This document shows positions 11,759-21,568 of a stretch of DNA of 64,000 nt, piece after piece (within the stretch, counting starts at the first letter, position 1; every line of letters begins with the position of its first letter). Below the pieces are notes generated by a model. That model had not been told where the DNA came from. It did not search any database and saw only the letters and a list, made by a program, of their open reading frames with translations. Source of the stretch: Voacanga thouarsii (taxonomy: Eukaryota; Streptophyta; Magnoliopsida; Gentianales; Apocynaceae); assembly GCA_026120185.1 (NCBI GenBank), contig JANUWF010001622.1, forward strand, positions 1,857,501-1,921,500. Reading direction: 5' to 3'. A program made the position numbers and the translations under genes.

Positions 11759-12325
11759 TTAATATCCTTTTATTTTTAAAGGATGACCATGTGTATTCTC
11801 AATGATTCTTCTCATCATGGTAGATCCAGGATGACCCAACCGGTCATGCCAAATGCTAAAAGTAATAGGATCGATAAACTTACGGTTTACTAGATGATGA
11901 ATTTCAATTGTACGTATTTTTACAAAATATAGGCCGGTAGAAAAAGACGGCAGTTTTTCTAATACCGATTTCTTACCCAAATGCATTTGAGTAATATAAA
12001 GATGCTCAATCCCATTTTCCTCATTTGTTTCAACATGATACCCATTTACGCGGATATCTTTAAAACTCAATAAATTTCTTCTGGATTTTGAGGAAAATAG
12101 TGCCTTATCAATAATAATTGTTGTTCCTTTAGGCAACAATATACTAGCTCTTCTGGAGCCCTCAATCACATTTGTACTACCGTTTATCGTATAAATATTT
12201 ATTTCTCCCACTTTGAGATCAGAAAAATATTTCTCATTTTTTAGTATGGTGTGTGTAGTTCCACTATCAATAATGCATATATCATCATTAACAACAGCAA
12301 TCTGAACACAAATATATATATGCAA
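11759..12325 (-). CDS. Copia protease and pre-integrase segment (188 codons open)
   Basis: The frame has Cys-Ile-Ile-Asp-Ser-Gly-Thr-Thr-His-Thr, the aspartic protease active site (DSG), near residues 16-25. It ends in Trp-His-Asp-Arg-Leu-Gly-His-Pro-Gly, the HHCC start of integrase. The protease cuts the gag-pol polyprotein. The segment is open but cut off from gag by a stop and from integrase by a frame break, so it is part of an inactive polyprotein. Confidence 0.8.
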   Translation of the reverse strand: MHIYICVQIAVVNDDICIIDSGTTHTILKNEKYFSDLKVGEINIYTINGSTNVIEGSRRASILLPKGTTIIIDKALFSSKSRRNLLSFKDIRVNGYHVETNEENGIEHLYITQMHLGKKSVLEKLPSFSTGLYFVKIRTIEIHHLVNRKFIDPITFSIWHDRLGHPGSTMMRRIIENTHGHPLKIKGY

Positions 12326-12383
12326 ACGTAAATATTATTAGAATAGAATGAAAATGAAAATACAAAAATATCAAGGTGAGGCT

Positions 12384-13448
12384 TTAGTTCTTCTGAACAC
12401 TGCCATCACCAATTAAATGGTCTATCCTACCGTCTGGGTGTTCAAAAAAATCCGATACATCCATATGGGTAATATTGATATTAAGATCTTCAGGATCAAT
12501 ATCATCATCATCAGCATCATTTATTGGATGTTGAAAAAAATTTGCTTCAACATTTTTATTTTTCAATGAAGCTTGATATAATTCAACTAAATACTTAGCC
12601 GTACGACAGTTTCGTAACCAATGACCTTTCATGCCACATCTATAACATATATCCTCATGCTTTTCTTCAATTTCTTTTTCTTTTCCCTTATGATCTTTTC
12701 TATTCCACTTCAGGTGGCCAGTATTTCTCACAGTTTGATTATGATTGTGATAAGGGAAATATCGAGCGTGTCTACGACCATAACCACGACCACAGCCACG
12801 ACCACGACTATAACGATGGCTTCTGCTAGAGCCAACATCATTCACTTCTGGGAGTGTTGTTGAGCCAGTTGGTCTGGCTTCATGATTTCTCAATAATAAC
12901 TCATTATTTTTCTCTGCAATGAGGAGTGCAGTAATTAAATCTGTAAATTTTGTATACCCATTTTCTCGATATTGTTGCTGCAGGACAATATTCGAGACAT
13001 GAAAGGTAGAGAATGTCTTCTCCAACATATCTTCATCAGTTACTTTTTCTCCGCATAATTTTAATTGAGATGTAATTTTATACATTGCGGAGCTATATTT
13101 ATTCACGGTTTTAAAATCTTGCAACCTCAGGTGCAACCATTCATACCGTGCAGTGGGTAGTACGACCATCTTCAGGTGGTCAAATCTTTCTTTTAAATTT
13201 ACCCACAGGACATATGGATCTTTTTCGGTAAGATATTCCATTTTCAAATTTTCATCGAGATGACGACGAATAAAAATCAAAGCTTTAGCCTTGTGTTGTG
13301 CAGATGCACTATTATTTGCTTGAATAGTTTCACTAAGGCCTTCAGCATTTAGATGCATTTCTGCATCGAGAACCCATGACATATGATTTTTTCCAGAAAT
13401 ATCAAGGGCTACAAATTCGAGTTTAGCGAGATTAGCCATAGAGATCAA
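12384..13448 (-). CDS. Copia gag protein (354 codons, open)
   Basis: The start Met lies about 90 bp inside the 5' LTR edge. The N-terminus has the Leu-Ala-Lys-Leu-Glu-Phe ... Leu-Asp-Ile-Ser-Gly-Lys-Asn-...-Trp pattern of UBN2-type gag. The middle keeps Leu-Thr-Glu-Lys-Asp-Pro-...-Leu-Trp. An Arg/Gly-rich stretch precedes a complete CX2CX4HX4C knuckle (CYRCGMKGHWLRNC, around residue 268-281), and the tail is acidic. Full length and uninterrupted, so this is the best preserved part of the element. Gag forms the virus-like particle. Confidence 0.85.
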   Translation of the reverse strand: MISMANLAKLEFVALDISGKNHMSWVLDAEMHLNAEGLSETIQANNSASAQHKAKALIFIRRHLDENLKMEYLTEKDPYVLWVNLKERFDHLKMVVLPTARYEWLHLRLQDFKTVNKYSSAMYKITSQLKLCGEKVTDEDMLEKTFSTFHVSNIVLQQQYRENGYTKFTDLITALLIAEKNNELLLRNHEARPTGSTTLPEVNDVGSSRSHRYSRGRGCGRGYGRRHARYFPYHNHNQTVRNTGHLKWNRKDHKGKEKEIEEKHEDICYRCGMKGHWLRNCRTAKYLVELYQASLKNKNVEANFFQHPINDADDDDIDPEDLNINITHMDVSDFFEHPDGRIDHLIGDGSVQKN

Positions 13449-13540
13449 TAAATACGTACCTGTCTTCTGGTTTTGGTAACGGCAGAAACTTGTGCTTAGT
13501 CTTCTGGCTTTTGTACCGGTAGAGACTCGTGCTGATAACG

Positions 13541-13895
13541 TGTTATAAAATTAGGGTAGTGTTAGAATAAAATCTTCACACTACACACTAATAAAACTCT
13601 AACTATTTTGCACAAGAATTTCTCTCTTTCTCTTCTCTCACAATTTTCTCTAATCTTTCTTTCACTAATCTTTTTTTCACAAAAAAAATGGTGTATTACA
13701 AGCTTAGAGAATAGCTCTATTTATAGAGCTCTAATTAGTGGATTATATCATGGCATACATCATCTTCCACTAATCTTAATTAGTGGTGTCTCCACTAAAT
13801 GGTAGACATCCATAAAAATCTTCTCTAATTATTCACATAAATCCATAATTAGTGGAGCCTCCACTAATTAATGGAGATTCCAATAATTCATAACA
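13541..13895 (-). repeat. 5' LTR of the GRF-intron Copia element
   Basis: 355 bp, the same length and ends as its partner at 8330-8684. It is followed outward by the second GAAAG copy. Promoter and transcription start of the element should lie here on the minus strand. Confidence 0.95.
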
Positions 13896-14411
13896 GAAAG
13901 GGATTTTTTTGAGAAAATTTTTGTGTATTATTTGATTTTGTAGTCTCGTCATTGTAAATTTTTCAAGTGGTACGATAATGAGTTTCCTCCAAGAGCAAAG
14001 GAATTGCTAGTTCTCTCTTCGAGACAGGGAGAGAAAGCTTTCAAGAGAGAATGAAACTTTGACAAAAGAGAACAAATTGTTAAAGAGCCATCTTTGGTCT
14101 TTAGGGATTAGTTTTGATGAGGTAAACTCAACTAGTAGAAGTTACAGGTTCGATATAGGCAACTCAGAGAATAATGTTATTGATGAGATAGTAATGACAG
14201 AATGTGTTGCAGATAATGAGCTTGTTCAAAAGTTGAGAAAGTTGAAATTGAGGTAGAATAGCTAGACAACAAAAGGAAGAAAACGAAGCTGCTGGCATCT
14301 TCACTGGAGAAAGCAAACAGCATTTACAAATTGCTGTTAATTGTGATAGGTTTAGGAATGATTTGGTTGTATTTTAGTTGTAAGCTCGGGTGCAATGAGA
14401 TGTTTGTATAG

Positions 14412-15400
14412 ATTCATTTGCAGTGGATGTCCTCTCTTTTTTAGTAGCTTACCAGAATGGTGTGTAATGAAAATGGAGGAAGTATGTGGGCATGGCTTAC
14501 TTTTGTTTGGAGAAGAAAAAAAGTGGCAAGCAACTAAAGAAATCCGAAGAAATCCAAAAGCAAAGTTCGGATTTCTTGTATAGTTTGCTAAAGATGTAAA
14601 TAGAAACTTTTCAATGAAATGCTGAAGCAACATTCATTATCATTGTAATTCTTCATTTGAGATTGTGAAATTGGATATCCATACTAATCATAATGGAATA
14701 CATATGTATAGGCAGGCATGTACTATAATACCATGTACTATATCTGAAGCCCGCCCATGAAAAGCTTGTTCTTCCCTTTTTGTGCGCTTCCCGTTAGTCT
14801 TTAACACTAGAGAGTGCAAGACTTGAAGTTAAGCTCAATAACACTAAGCTCACAACAATAGAAAATTTATGAGAAAGCTGACAGAAATTTTCCTTGACGA
14901 TTATCATTTTCATGTGTATGTAAATAGAAATAATGTAGATAAATTGTCAGAATACAGAGGATTTTCATGAGGTCGCCACAGAAATAGTGTTGCTTTTATG
15001 CCTAGTTCTTGGTTCAAAATGGCTCCTTGAAATTGGCATGAAGTATATGCAATACGACCATGGGAGGACTATAAGCACCCCTCCCAGAGATTCATTTATG
15101 TGCTGTACAATAGGAAGAAGAAGAAGAATTCTTAGATCTACAAGGATACTAATAGCATTTGGTTACACTGGTGTATAGTCTATTGATATCCATTCAATGT
15201 CATCAAAAAAATATTAGCACTAGTTAAGCTCACCTGAGTTGTATTCTTCAACTGCATTGATTGATGCTTTGGTATCTATGCCTTGATGCTTCTATAACTT
15301 CCAGTCTAGGTGGCCATGGTTGATGCAAATCTGTAGGGGAGGAAACAGAAATGGCTTGTATGTTTTGAAAGTTTAAACAAACATACAAAGAACATGTAGA
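14412..15400. other. Downstream of the GRF gene, no gene assigned
   Basis: The first 200 bp may be the 3' UTR of the GRF gene. Short frames at 14395-14583 and 14987-15178 have no recognisable content. The minus strand between 14980 and 15400 may hold diverged downstream pieces of the Tubby-like gene, but I could not align them. Confidence 0.35.
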
Positions 15401-15412
15401 AAGAGAAATTTG

Positions 15413-15730
15413 ACAGCCAGTAACTTCGATTTTTTTAGTTGAGGAATTAAGTTGTTTTCCCTGCGATACAGCCGTTGAAAAAGACTTTAGAATAAGAACT
15501 TTGTGGCTTGGCCAATTGCTTGAAGAATTTTACTTCAAAATTTTCAATAGACTGCACTCGTCCCAAATATGGTATTTTGAACCAAGAAAGTTAGCAGTCA
15601 TACAGCCTATCAAACTATCACCAGGAGTCTGTATTCCCTTAATATTTGATGCCACCCTGAACTCAGATCTTGCATTACGCCTTCGGTGATGAGCAACAAC
15701 AAGTTTTCTATTTTGTCGTCCACGATCTTC
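15413..15730 (-). pseudogene. Tubby-like protein fragment
   Basis: Read on the minus strand, an acceptor (TTTGTAG) is followed at 15730 by an exon. It reads Arg-Arg-Arg-Asn-Ala-Arg-Ser-Glu-Phe-Arg-Val-Ala-Ser, then Gly-Asp-Ser-Leu-Ile-Gly-...-Ala-Asn-Phe-Leu-Gly-Ser-Lys-Tyr-His-Ile-Trp-Asp. This pattern (basic stretch, Gly-x-Asn-Phe-Leu-Gly-x-Lys-Tyr/Phe) belongs to the Tubby C-terminal domain of plant TLPs. A stop follows at about 15530. A further in-family piece, Leu-Asn-Ser-Ser-Thr-Lys-Lys-Ser-Lys-Leu-Leu-Ala-Val, appears at about 15413-15460 in another frame. The rest of the barrel and any F-box were not found. Identified from memory of the motif, so moderate certainty. Confidence 0.5.
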
Positions 15731-15956
15731 CTACAAATATTTATGTAAAACAAAAGGTAGAAATTTAATGAATTGTACATTATTGAAAGGGAATCATATG
15801 AACCTAGTTTTGAGTAATATGAACTTCTTAATCCTCTTCTATCAAATTCAGTCATGACTGCAGAGATTGGCACAAGATTAACGCTAATTTCTAACTCACA
15901 AAAGTTGCTTGATGCAAATTTGTTTTTGCCATACACAAAGTAATGAGTGAATGCCT

Positions 15957-16099
<143 letters not shown>

Positions 16100-16977
16100 C
16101 ACACCTCACCATAGCTTTAAGAATGCAAAAACTATAGCAGGGTGGGGGAGGAAACTACAAAATATCCAGAGTTTCATGGTAAGCTTTAGTAAGAGGTTAC
16201 CTATTATAGACCAACAACAGACATCTTTTGTGAACGACTTAGCATAGCCATACTAATACAGATCAAAATAATTTCATTCATTTTGCAACGAAAACCACTT
16301 TTGACCTCATTTAAAGAGCAATCTGTAGCAATCTAATGCCATAAAAAAAAAAAAATACTCCATTAATCTAATTGTATATACTAAAGATGAAGAGGGGAGT
16401 GAGTTGTCACTTTATATTATTTTAATAAGTTTTTATTTCTTTTTTATTTTAATTTTATTAATTTGATGGTTAAGAGTTAATACAGTTCATAAATACTTAT
16501 GATTAATATATTAGATTTAATAAAGGATATAGTTTACTGTTAAGATTCGTTTGTGGGTAATTTAGACATTTTATAATATTTTTATTTATTTTAAATTGTG
16601 AATATTATAAATGTTATTAAGAAATGAATATAAAGAGACACAAACGTGCATCCAATAATTTGAATGAGGATAATAAGTATGATATAATGCATCCATTAAT
16701 TTGAATGTTATCGTTTGATTAATTTTACGTCAAATTATCCGTTGATTCTATGCCATAGTTATTCTTTCCTTGTTTCCAATCATAATTTATTTATTAATTT
16801 ATTTTATTATCTTTATTGTTTTTCAACAGGTGCTTTCTCTTTTCGTTTTCTTGATTTGTGTGTGTGAAATGTTATTGTTCTTCCTATGTACTTTCAACCA
16901 TTTGTTGGAATGCTATGGTTACTTAAGTCTTTTGTCTGATTAGGATGATCCTTCGACTTTAAATGGAAACAAGGATT

Positions 16978-17910
16978 CACTACAGGAAAAATTGCGATTT
17001 GCGACGACTTCAATACCGTCGCTAATAGCGACTAATTTGCGACGATTTTCAAATAAGTCGCGGGTTGACCAACACCGTCGCAATTTGCGACGGTTTTGCA
17101 ACGGCCAAAATACCCGTCGCAATTCGTAGCAAAATCGTCGCTATCTGCGAGGGTTTTGCGACGGTATTTATGCCCTCGCAAATTGCGAGGGTTTTGCGAA
17201 GGCCATTTATTTTTAAAAAAATATTTTTAAAAAATTTTTTGAACGTCCATCGCAAAACCCTCGCAATTTGCGAGGGTTTTGCGACGGTAATTTATTTTTT
17301 AAAAAAATTTTTGAACGTCCTCGCAATTTGCAAGGATTTTGCGACAACCGATTGTTTTTTTAAAATTTTTGAACGTCCATCGCAAAACCCTCGCAATTTG
17401 CGAGGATTTTGCGACAACCGATTGTTTTTTTAAAGTCCTCGCAAATTGCAAGGGTTTTGCGATGGACATTCAAAAAAATTTTTTAAAAAAATATTTTTTA
17501 AAAAAATTTTTGAACGTCCATTGCAAAACCCTCGCAATTTGCGAGGAATTTGCGACGGCTAATAAACACTCGCAAATTGCGAGGGTTTTGCGACGACAAA
17601 TTATTTTTTAAAAAAATATTTTTAAAATTTTTGAACGTCCATCGCAAAACCCTCGCAATTTGAGAGGGTTTTGTGACGGCCAATAAACCCTCGCAAATTG
17701 CGAGGGTTTTGCGACGACTAATTATTTTTTTAAAAAATATTTTTAAAATTTTCGAAAGTCCATCGCAAAACCCTCGCAATTTGTGAGGGTTTTGCGACGG
17801 TCAATATTTTTAATTAAAAAATAAATAAATGAAAAAATTTATAGAAAATCTCAAAACCCTAATTCGTCGCAAATCCGTCACTAATTGCGACAAATTTGCG
17901 AGGGTTTTAC
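16978..17910. repeat. 5' subterminal repeat array of the CACTA element
   Basis: Around a dozen copies of a near-palindrome (about CCTCGCAATTTGCGAGG with TTTTGCGAC arms) alternate with TTTTTAAAAAA spacers. In En/Spm such subterminal words are the binding sites for TNPA, so these are likely transposase-complex sites. Open frames seen in this tract on both strands are repeat translations. Confidence 0.85.
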
Positions 17911-18204
17911 AACAAAATAGGGTTTTAATCTTTTTTTTTTTATTTTTAAATTTTTCTTTATGTGTTTATGTGGTGGTGTATTTTGACAAATTTACTGAAA
18001 TATTTTTAATAACATGTCTCAATTAGTGCATTTTATTATAATTTTGTATATGTAATTATGTCATGTTATACACCTAATGTATTGCATAAATAAATGTATA
18101 TAGTTAATTATGTTATGTTATATACTTATTCTAATATATAAGTATATGTATATAATGTATATAAGTATCTATTTAGTTTAATATATATATTATAACATGT
18201 AGGT

Positions 18205-18765
18205 ATATATAAACATATGTCTAATTTTTTAATCTCTCACTTTGATTAAGTAGTGTATAAAGTAAAATATATAAATAAAAATAATTCAAATACTGTTATT
18301 ATTGTTGATATCACTAAAAAAATGGTGAAATTTATAATGTAGAGATCAATTTGTAATGTTCTTCGTCTCCTACATGTTAATATATATTATACTATATAGT
18401 TATGTATATACATATGTCCAATTTTTTAATATATCTATTTGATTAAGTGGTGTATAAAGTAAAATATATAAAGAAAAATAATTCAAATACTGTTATTATT
18501 ATTGAGATCACTAAAAAAAATAGTGAAAATTATAATGTAGAGATCGATTTGTAATGTTATTCATCTCCTACATATTAATATATATTATACTATATAGTTA
18601 TATATATACATATATCTAATTTTTTAATCTATTTATTTGATTAAGTGGTGTATAAATTAAAATATATAAAGAAAAATAATTTACATAATAATATTATAAT
18701 TAAAATCACTAAAAAATAATAAAAATTATAATGTATAGATCGATTTATATTGTTATTCGTATTAA
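18205..18765. repeat. Three tandem copies of a ~197-bp unit
   Basis: A unit containing CTAATTTTTTAATC, GATTAAGTGGTGTATAAA, CAAATACTGTTATTATT and TAATGTAGAGATC occurs three times with starts near 18207, 18402 and 18601. The third copy is more diverged and shorter. It lies in the non-coding 5' part of the CACTA element. Confidence 0.8.
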
Positions 18766-18849
18766 TTTATGAGAAATTAGCGAGGGTTTTATTTTTTCGT
18801 CACAAATTGCGACGAAATAGCTAGAAATTTAAAAAAAAAACTAAAATTT

Positions 18850-19285
18850 TCTAAAATTTTTCACTCCCTCCTTTTTTTTTTCCCCCTCCTTCTTCCCATA
18901 TCCTTCTTCCCTTCCACACGACCTACCACCCCCTCCCCTTCCCAAGCTCGGCGCCACCGCTCCCCATCCCTCCCCCCTCTTCCTGCCGGCGACCTCCCCC
19001 GCAGCTCCCCCATCCTCGCGCCCCCCTCCCTCAACTCCCCCCAATCCCGCGCCCCCCTCCCGCAGCTCCCCCCCAAGCCCCCACTCCCCGGCGCTCCTCC
19101 CCCGCAGCCCCCTCCCCCGTCCCCCCCACTCCCCGACCCTCCTCCCCCGCAGTCCCCCCTCCCCACGCCCCCTTCCTCGCGCATCCCCCTCGCCCGCCCC
19201 CTCCCCGCGAGTCTCCCTCAGCCCCCTCGCTCGCCCGCCTCCCTTCAGCCCACCCCCCTCAGCCTGCGCCTCCACTACCATTCCT
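18850..19285. repeat. C-rich pyrimidine tract in the CACTA element
   Basis: About 430 bp is dominated by CCCCTCCC and CCCGCAGC-type words on the plus strand, in sharp contrast to the AT-rich surroundings. Long Gly/Arg-rich frames on the minus strand are compositional. It lies about 2.3 kb upstream of the coding exons and could be promoter or 5' UTR sequence of the element's gene. Confidence 0.7.
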
Positions 19286-20204
19286 GTGCTACTATTGTGC
19301 TATTACTGAAGCTGATTCATTTGGGTAAGTAGTTAGAATTCATCTCTTGAGCTACTTCATTATCTTATAAACTAAGTCCATGTTGGGCAGATTTGCATTT
19401 CCCCTGAAGCTTTGAAATTTGGGTGATTATTTGTGAATGAGCAGAGTTGGAATTGATGTATAAAAGTTGTATTGATGTTGGGGTTGAATTTGAGGAGATT
19501 GGGAGTGATATGATGGTGGTTTGATGTTGGATTATTGATTTAAATTTGGAATTGTGAACTGGAATTGCTGAATTGTTAATTGGAATTGTTGTCCTTTTTA
19601 AACATTCATGGTGTTTTGATCTGTACTTATATGTGATATACTTTGTACAAAGTGCACTCTCTTTTACCCTGTTATCAAAAAATTACTACTTTGATCAAAT
19701 TATATGGAAACTATGTTTTAGCTATATAAACCCTTATAAATTAATTTGATTGGTTATGATGTCATAATAGGAAGGTTGATATCTGATTAGTTTAGTAATC
19801 TTATTACTTGATTATAATAATATATTAGTGTCTCTCAAAATAGTTAGTTTTAAGAAAATCATAGAATAAATGCATAAAATTGAAAAAAAAATATTTGTTC
19901 TTCTCATTTTCTCTTAAATTATATGAACAAAAACGAATATGAGACACAAATGTATCAATACTATATTTAGTAGATATATTTTCTAAATTTTAGTTTAGGT
20001 AAAGACAATTTAGCTTTAAACAATACCTTTCTATAAACGATAATTTAATGTATACTAACGAGTAACAAGTGTATTAAGCGTGTGAATGAAGATTTAACTC
20101 TAGTGGAATGCTTTGAAGGCTCTTTTATGTGAGAAATTCGTTTCCTTAGATTATGAAGATGTAAGAGGTGCGTGTTGTTCATATAAATTGCCTTTGTGTT
20201 GAAT

Positions 20205-20410
20205 TCAAATGTTAGATTCCCCATGAGTAATGGGTGATTACTCCTCTTGGGTAATGGGTGATTACCCCTAGTTATCCTTTTATTTTTTTTTCTATAAATG
20301 AATGATCTGTCTTTGTTGTTTGCAATTGCATTTTGATTGTATAATTTTGAGGTGGCCCTGTGCCTGGAAAATGTCCAATTACAGGGGAGACTACTGTCAA
20401 AATTTTTTCA
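20205..20410 (+). repeat. Internal duplicated block, copy 1 (CACTA)
   Basis: It contains GTAATGGGTGATTACCCCTAG, GATCTGTCTTTGTTGTTTG, GAGGTGGCC and TGTGCCTGG. The whole block recurs in order at 21168-21360. Confidence 0.8.
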
Positions 20411-21167
20411 AAATCTGCCGCTATTTACTGTGGAGTAGAATAACTACCCTTATCTTGGAGTGTATTATTCAATTGAACATGAGTATATATCCCATAATAG
20501 CATTATTATTAAAAATAATATTGCTAATAACAATAAGAATAGGACTAATGAAATGAGTAATAATAATAATAATATCATATATAATATGAATGTTAATAAT
20601 AGTAGGAATAATATACGTTATAGAGAGAGTTTAAACAAATATAAACATTGGAATGAAAATAAATAAAATGTTATTATTTTAACCATTGGAATGTGTAAAA
20701 TAAGAATATAATTAGCTTTAATATTATTTATCTTAATCAAATATAAAATTTTCTCATTTATTTTCACCTCAATTAAATGTAAAATTTGGTTAAAACGTAG
20801 ATATTGAAGGTGTAACTGTATCCAAAGATAGCAATTGTAAATTCTATGTTTTGGACCTCTTTTTGTTAGATAATAGAAAGGAAAATGTAATTACACTTCT
20901 CTTCCTTTTGTTTAAGGGGTGATTTTAATTATTGAGTGGATTGTTCTTTTCTCTCATTGGGACGTCATGGAGGATCGTAGTTGGATGTATAGAAGGCACG
21001 CTTCAGGTGTAACATTATATTCTTTTGTGGTGTAAACAACAAGGTAATTTATATATTGTATTATTGCTGTATTGACAGACAATTCACAAGGACAGAGGCA
21101 TTTATAATTTTTAGCTTGATTTTAACTATATCTAACATTTTAATTGGAACCCCGTGAGTGATGGGTG

Positions 21168-21360
21168 ATCATTCCCCGTGAGTGATGGGTGATCATTCCT
21201 CTTGGGTAATGGGTGATTACCCCTAGTTATCTTTTGAATTTTTCTATATTTGAAAGATCTGTCTTTGTTGTTTGTAACAGCGTTTTGATTGTCAAATCTT
21301 GAGGTGGCCTTGTGCCTGGGAAATATCCAATTATAGGGGAGACTCTGTCAATTTTTTTTT
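21168..21360 (+). repeat. Internal duplicated block, copy 2 (CACTA)
   Basis: This is the second copy of the block at 20205-20410, in the same orientation and about 950 bp away, just upstream of the first coding exon. It also contains an extra tandem of the GTGAGTGATGGGTGATCATTCC motif. Confidence 0.8.
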
Positions 21361-21568
21361 TAAAATTCAATTTACAAGTACAATGTTTATTTTGACATAT
21401 CCATCATTATCATACATATTATTGTATTACTTTAAACTAGCGAATAGATATAACGTTTCAATGTTATTATTCTTTTATCATTTTTATTCACGGTTATTTA
21501 CATCCTTCTTTTGAAGTGGGCTTCGTCTTTATTGGTTACTTATTTTTCTTTTTTCATCTCCTTTAGCA

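Larger units (their letters stand above)
8330..13895 (-). mobile_element. Ty1/Copia retrotransposon inside the GRF intron
   Basis: A 5566-bp element is bounded by two 355-bp LTRs and by GAAAG target duplications at 8325-8329 and 13896-13900. All coding runs on the minus strand in Copia order: gag, protease, integrase, RT, RNase H. In element orientation the 5' LTR is followed by a TTATCAGCACGAG primer-site-like stretch, and a purine tract (AAGGGGGAG) precedes the 3' LTR. The LTRs differ at 10 of 355 positions by my count, mostly transitions, so the insertion is fairly recent. Several frames are broken and one RT catalytic residue is changed, so it is not autonomous. Confidence 0.95.
8105..14411 (+). 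pseudogene. Zinc-finger GRF-type protein gene, interrupted and frameshifted
   Basis: Exon 1 (about 8105-8274) encodes a Cys-Gly-Gln-Leu-Ala-Pro ... Ser-Trp-Thr-Asn-Asp-Asn-Pro-Ala block. After a frameshift near 8250 it continues as Arg-Phe-Tyr-Arg-Cys-Cys, the classic zf-GRF pattern. A GT donor lies at 8275. The acceptor TAG at 13941-13943 opens exon 2 with His-Cys-Lys-Phe-Phe-Lys-Trp-Tyr-Asp, the second half of the finger. Exon 2 goes on through a Glu/Lys coiled-coil-like region to a C-terminal hydrophobic segment (LLLIVIGLGMIWLYF, about 14323-14367), the usual plant GRF layout with a tail anchor. It has frameshifts and a stop near 14050 and 14250, so the gene is a pseudogene or carries errors. 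The intron holds a whole Copia element. Confidence 0.75.

Noticed and set aside
17065..17779. Several frames full of the Ala-Ile-Cys-Glu-Gly-Phe-Ala-Thr pattern on both strands
   Set aside because: Translations of the CACTA subterminal repeats.
18841..19281. Gly/Arg-rich 146-codon minus-strand frame
   Set aside because: Produced by the C-rich tract; low complexity and no second copy or domain.
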